A DNA stretch of 64,000 nucleotides, taken from CALOBA01 sp942491465 (lineage in GTDB: Bacteria; Pseudomonadota; Gammaproteobacteria; Chromatiales; Chromatiaceae). A program made the position numbers and the translations under genes. Below are positions 63,327 through 64,000 of the stretch, one piece after another. The notes below the pieces were generated by a model. The model did no database searches and was not told the DNA's origin. It worked only from the letters and a program-made list of their open reading frames with translations. The stretch's first letter is position 1, and every line of letters starts with the position of its first letter. The stretch lies in assembly GCA_942491465.1 (NCBI GenBank), contig CALOBA010000064.1:124001-188000 (forward strand). Direction: 5' to 3'.

Positions 63327-64000
63327 GATCCGAAGGCCCCTGCCTGGGTGCGCCGACCTCGGTCGACACCGCGGCGGGGACCGGCGCCGGGTCCCGCGGG
63401 CCGAGCAGCAACCCGAGCTAAAGCCGATAGGATGGCAAGGACACCGCTGGCGCGAAGACCTGCCCAGCCTCCAGGTCGCCGGCTGGAGAGCGGCTCCCAA
63501 TGCCGACCGGGCATCTGACTGAGGCATCCAGGCGTTTCGAGACCGTCCGACCCGGACCGAACACCGATCTGTTTTGAGAATGCCCCGGAACAATTCGACG
63601 CTTACTGCAACCGTTAGCCCGCGTAGGGAGGAACTATGGACGGGTTCCGCCACCCAGAACGGGTTCCGCCACCCACCGCGACCGACGACAGCCTCTTGCT
63701 TGCTCATCAATCTTCTTTGAAGCCACCGGCGGGTCGGCGGATCAGCCTATCGGGCATCCGCCCTACAGGCTCCCCGCTAAGCCGCAACGCCGGCAGCAAC
63801 CCCACCCGGCACCCCCGGTAGCGGAAAACCAGGCACCTCGGGCAGCCGATGCCGCACAGCATGGGAACCGCCACCCCCGCCGAGCAATAGATCGACCGGA
63901 CTGCGCACAAGCGACTCCGGCATCGACACCTCCCCGAAGCCGTCGGCCTTGTCCGCTGCCAAGAGCCGTGCGGACGCCTCGACGCATTGCCTCAGCTACG
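63327..64000. other. Right-end region without a supportable gene
   Basis: These 674 bp contain two direct copies of GGGTTCCGCCACCCA (63642-63656 and 63661-63675) and an inverted repeat GGCGGAT/ATCCGCC (63736-63762) of a type common in proteobacterial spacers. Short open frames on both strands have no convincing protein character. A minus-strand frame near 63777-63962 reads fairly protein-like at first (ARLLAADKADGFGEVSMPES) but turns Gly/Pro-rich and lacks a good start; it may be a gene remnant. Confidence 0.5.

Noticed and set aside
63636..63821. 61-codon open frame at the right end with AGGAACT before the ATG
   Set aside because: It spans the duplicated GGGTTCCGCCACCCA and a hairpin repeat, and its composition is not protein-like.

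Overview
This window is high-GC DNA from a Gram-negative bacterium. Outer-membrane two-partner secretion, a type VI secretion system (T6SS), a FumA-type iron-sulfur fumarase and the ribE-ribBX-ribH-nusB-thiL-pgpA gene order all point to a gammaproteobacterium. The gene set reminds me of purple sulfur bacteria (Chromatiaceae), but that is inference only: no photosynthesis or sulfur-oxidation gene is present.

Layout. (1) 1-415: 3' end of a short-chain dehydrogenase of the pteridine-reductase type. (2) 488-23204, minus strand: a two-partner secretion island made of a giant repetitive adhesin (tpsA, about 6391 aa), an enzyme-like protein with a nucleotide-binding-type motif that could be a glycosyltransferase, and the transporter tpsB. 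(3) 23608-44703, plus strand: a tightly packed T6SS operon with tagH, tssJ, tssK, tssL, tssM, tagF, pppA, ppkA, an FGE-like membrane protein, a TssB-TssC-like fusion and an unknown 249-aa protein. It holds the membrane complex and the phospho-signalling branch. Canonical tssB, tssC, hcp, tssE, tssF, tssG, clpV and vgrG are not in the window. (4) 45041-48372: class I fumarase, a thioredoxin/CcdA-type membrane protein and a small zinc-ribbon protein. (5) 48563-54828: a diguanylate cyclase followed by riboflavin genes, nusB, thiL and pgpA. (6) 55019-55438: an orphan MbcA/ParS/Xre-type antitoxin-like protein. (7) 55813-60731: urea ABC transporter urtABCD, without urtE, behind a promoter region with recognisable NtrC, IHF and sigma-54 sites. 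(8) 61139-63232: a 48-aa membrane protein, a four-EF-hand protein and alanine dehydrogenase. (9) 63233-64000: no supportable gene.

How the genes work together. TpsB should export TpsA through the outer membrane, and the enzyme between them may modify it. In the T6SS operon, PpkA, PppA, TagH and TagF form the known threonine-phosphorylation pathway that controls assembly of the TssJLM membrane complex. UrtA-D would import urea under nitrogen control. Alanine dehydrogenase also handles ammonia nitrogen but is not in the same operon.

Intergenic DNA is rich in repeats: an 89-bp palindromic element in three copies, a second palindromic family in two copies, one REPIN-like pair, and penta- and hexanucleotide arrays. 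Inside tpsA are nested in-frame repeats with exact periods of 624, 534, 441, 969 and 3129 bp. The strongest candidates for something undescribed are the TssB-TssC-like fusion with its unknown partner, the paired active-looking and degenerate FGE domains beside the T6SS kinase, and the enzyme embedded between tpsB and tpsA.
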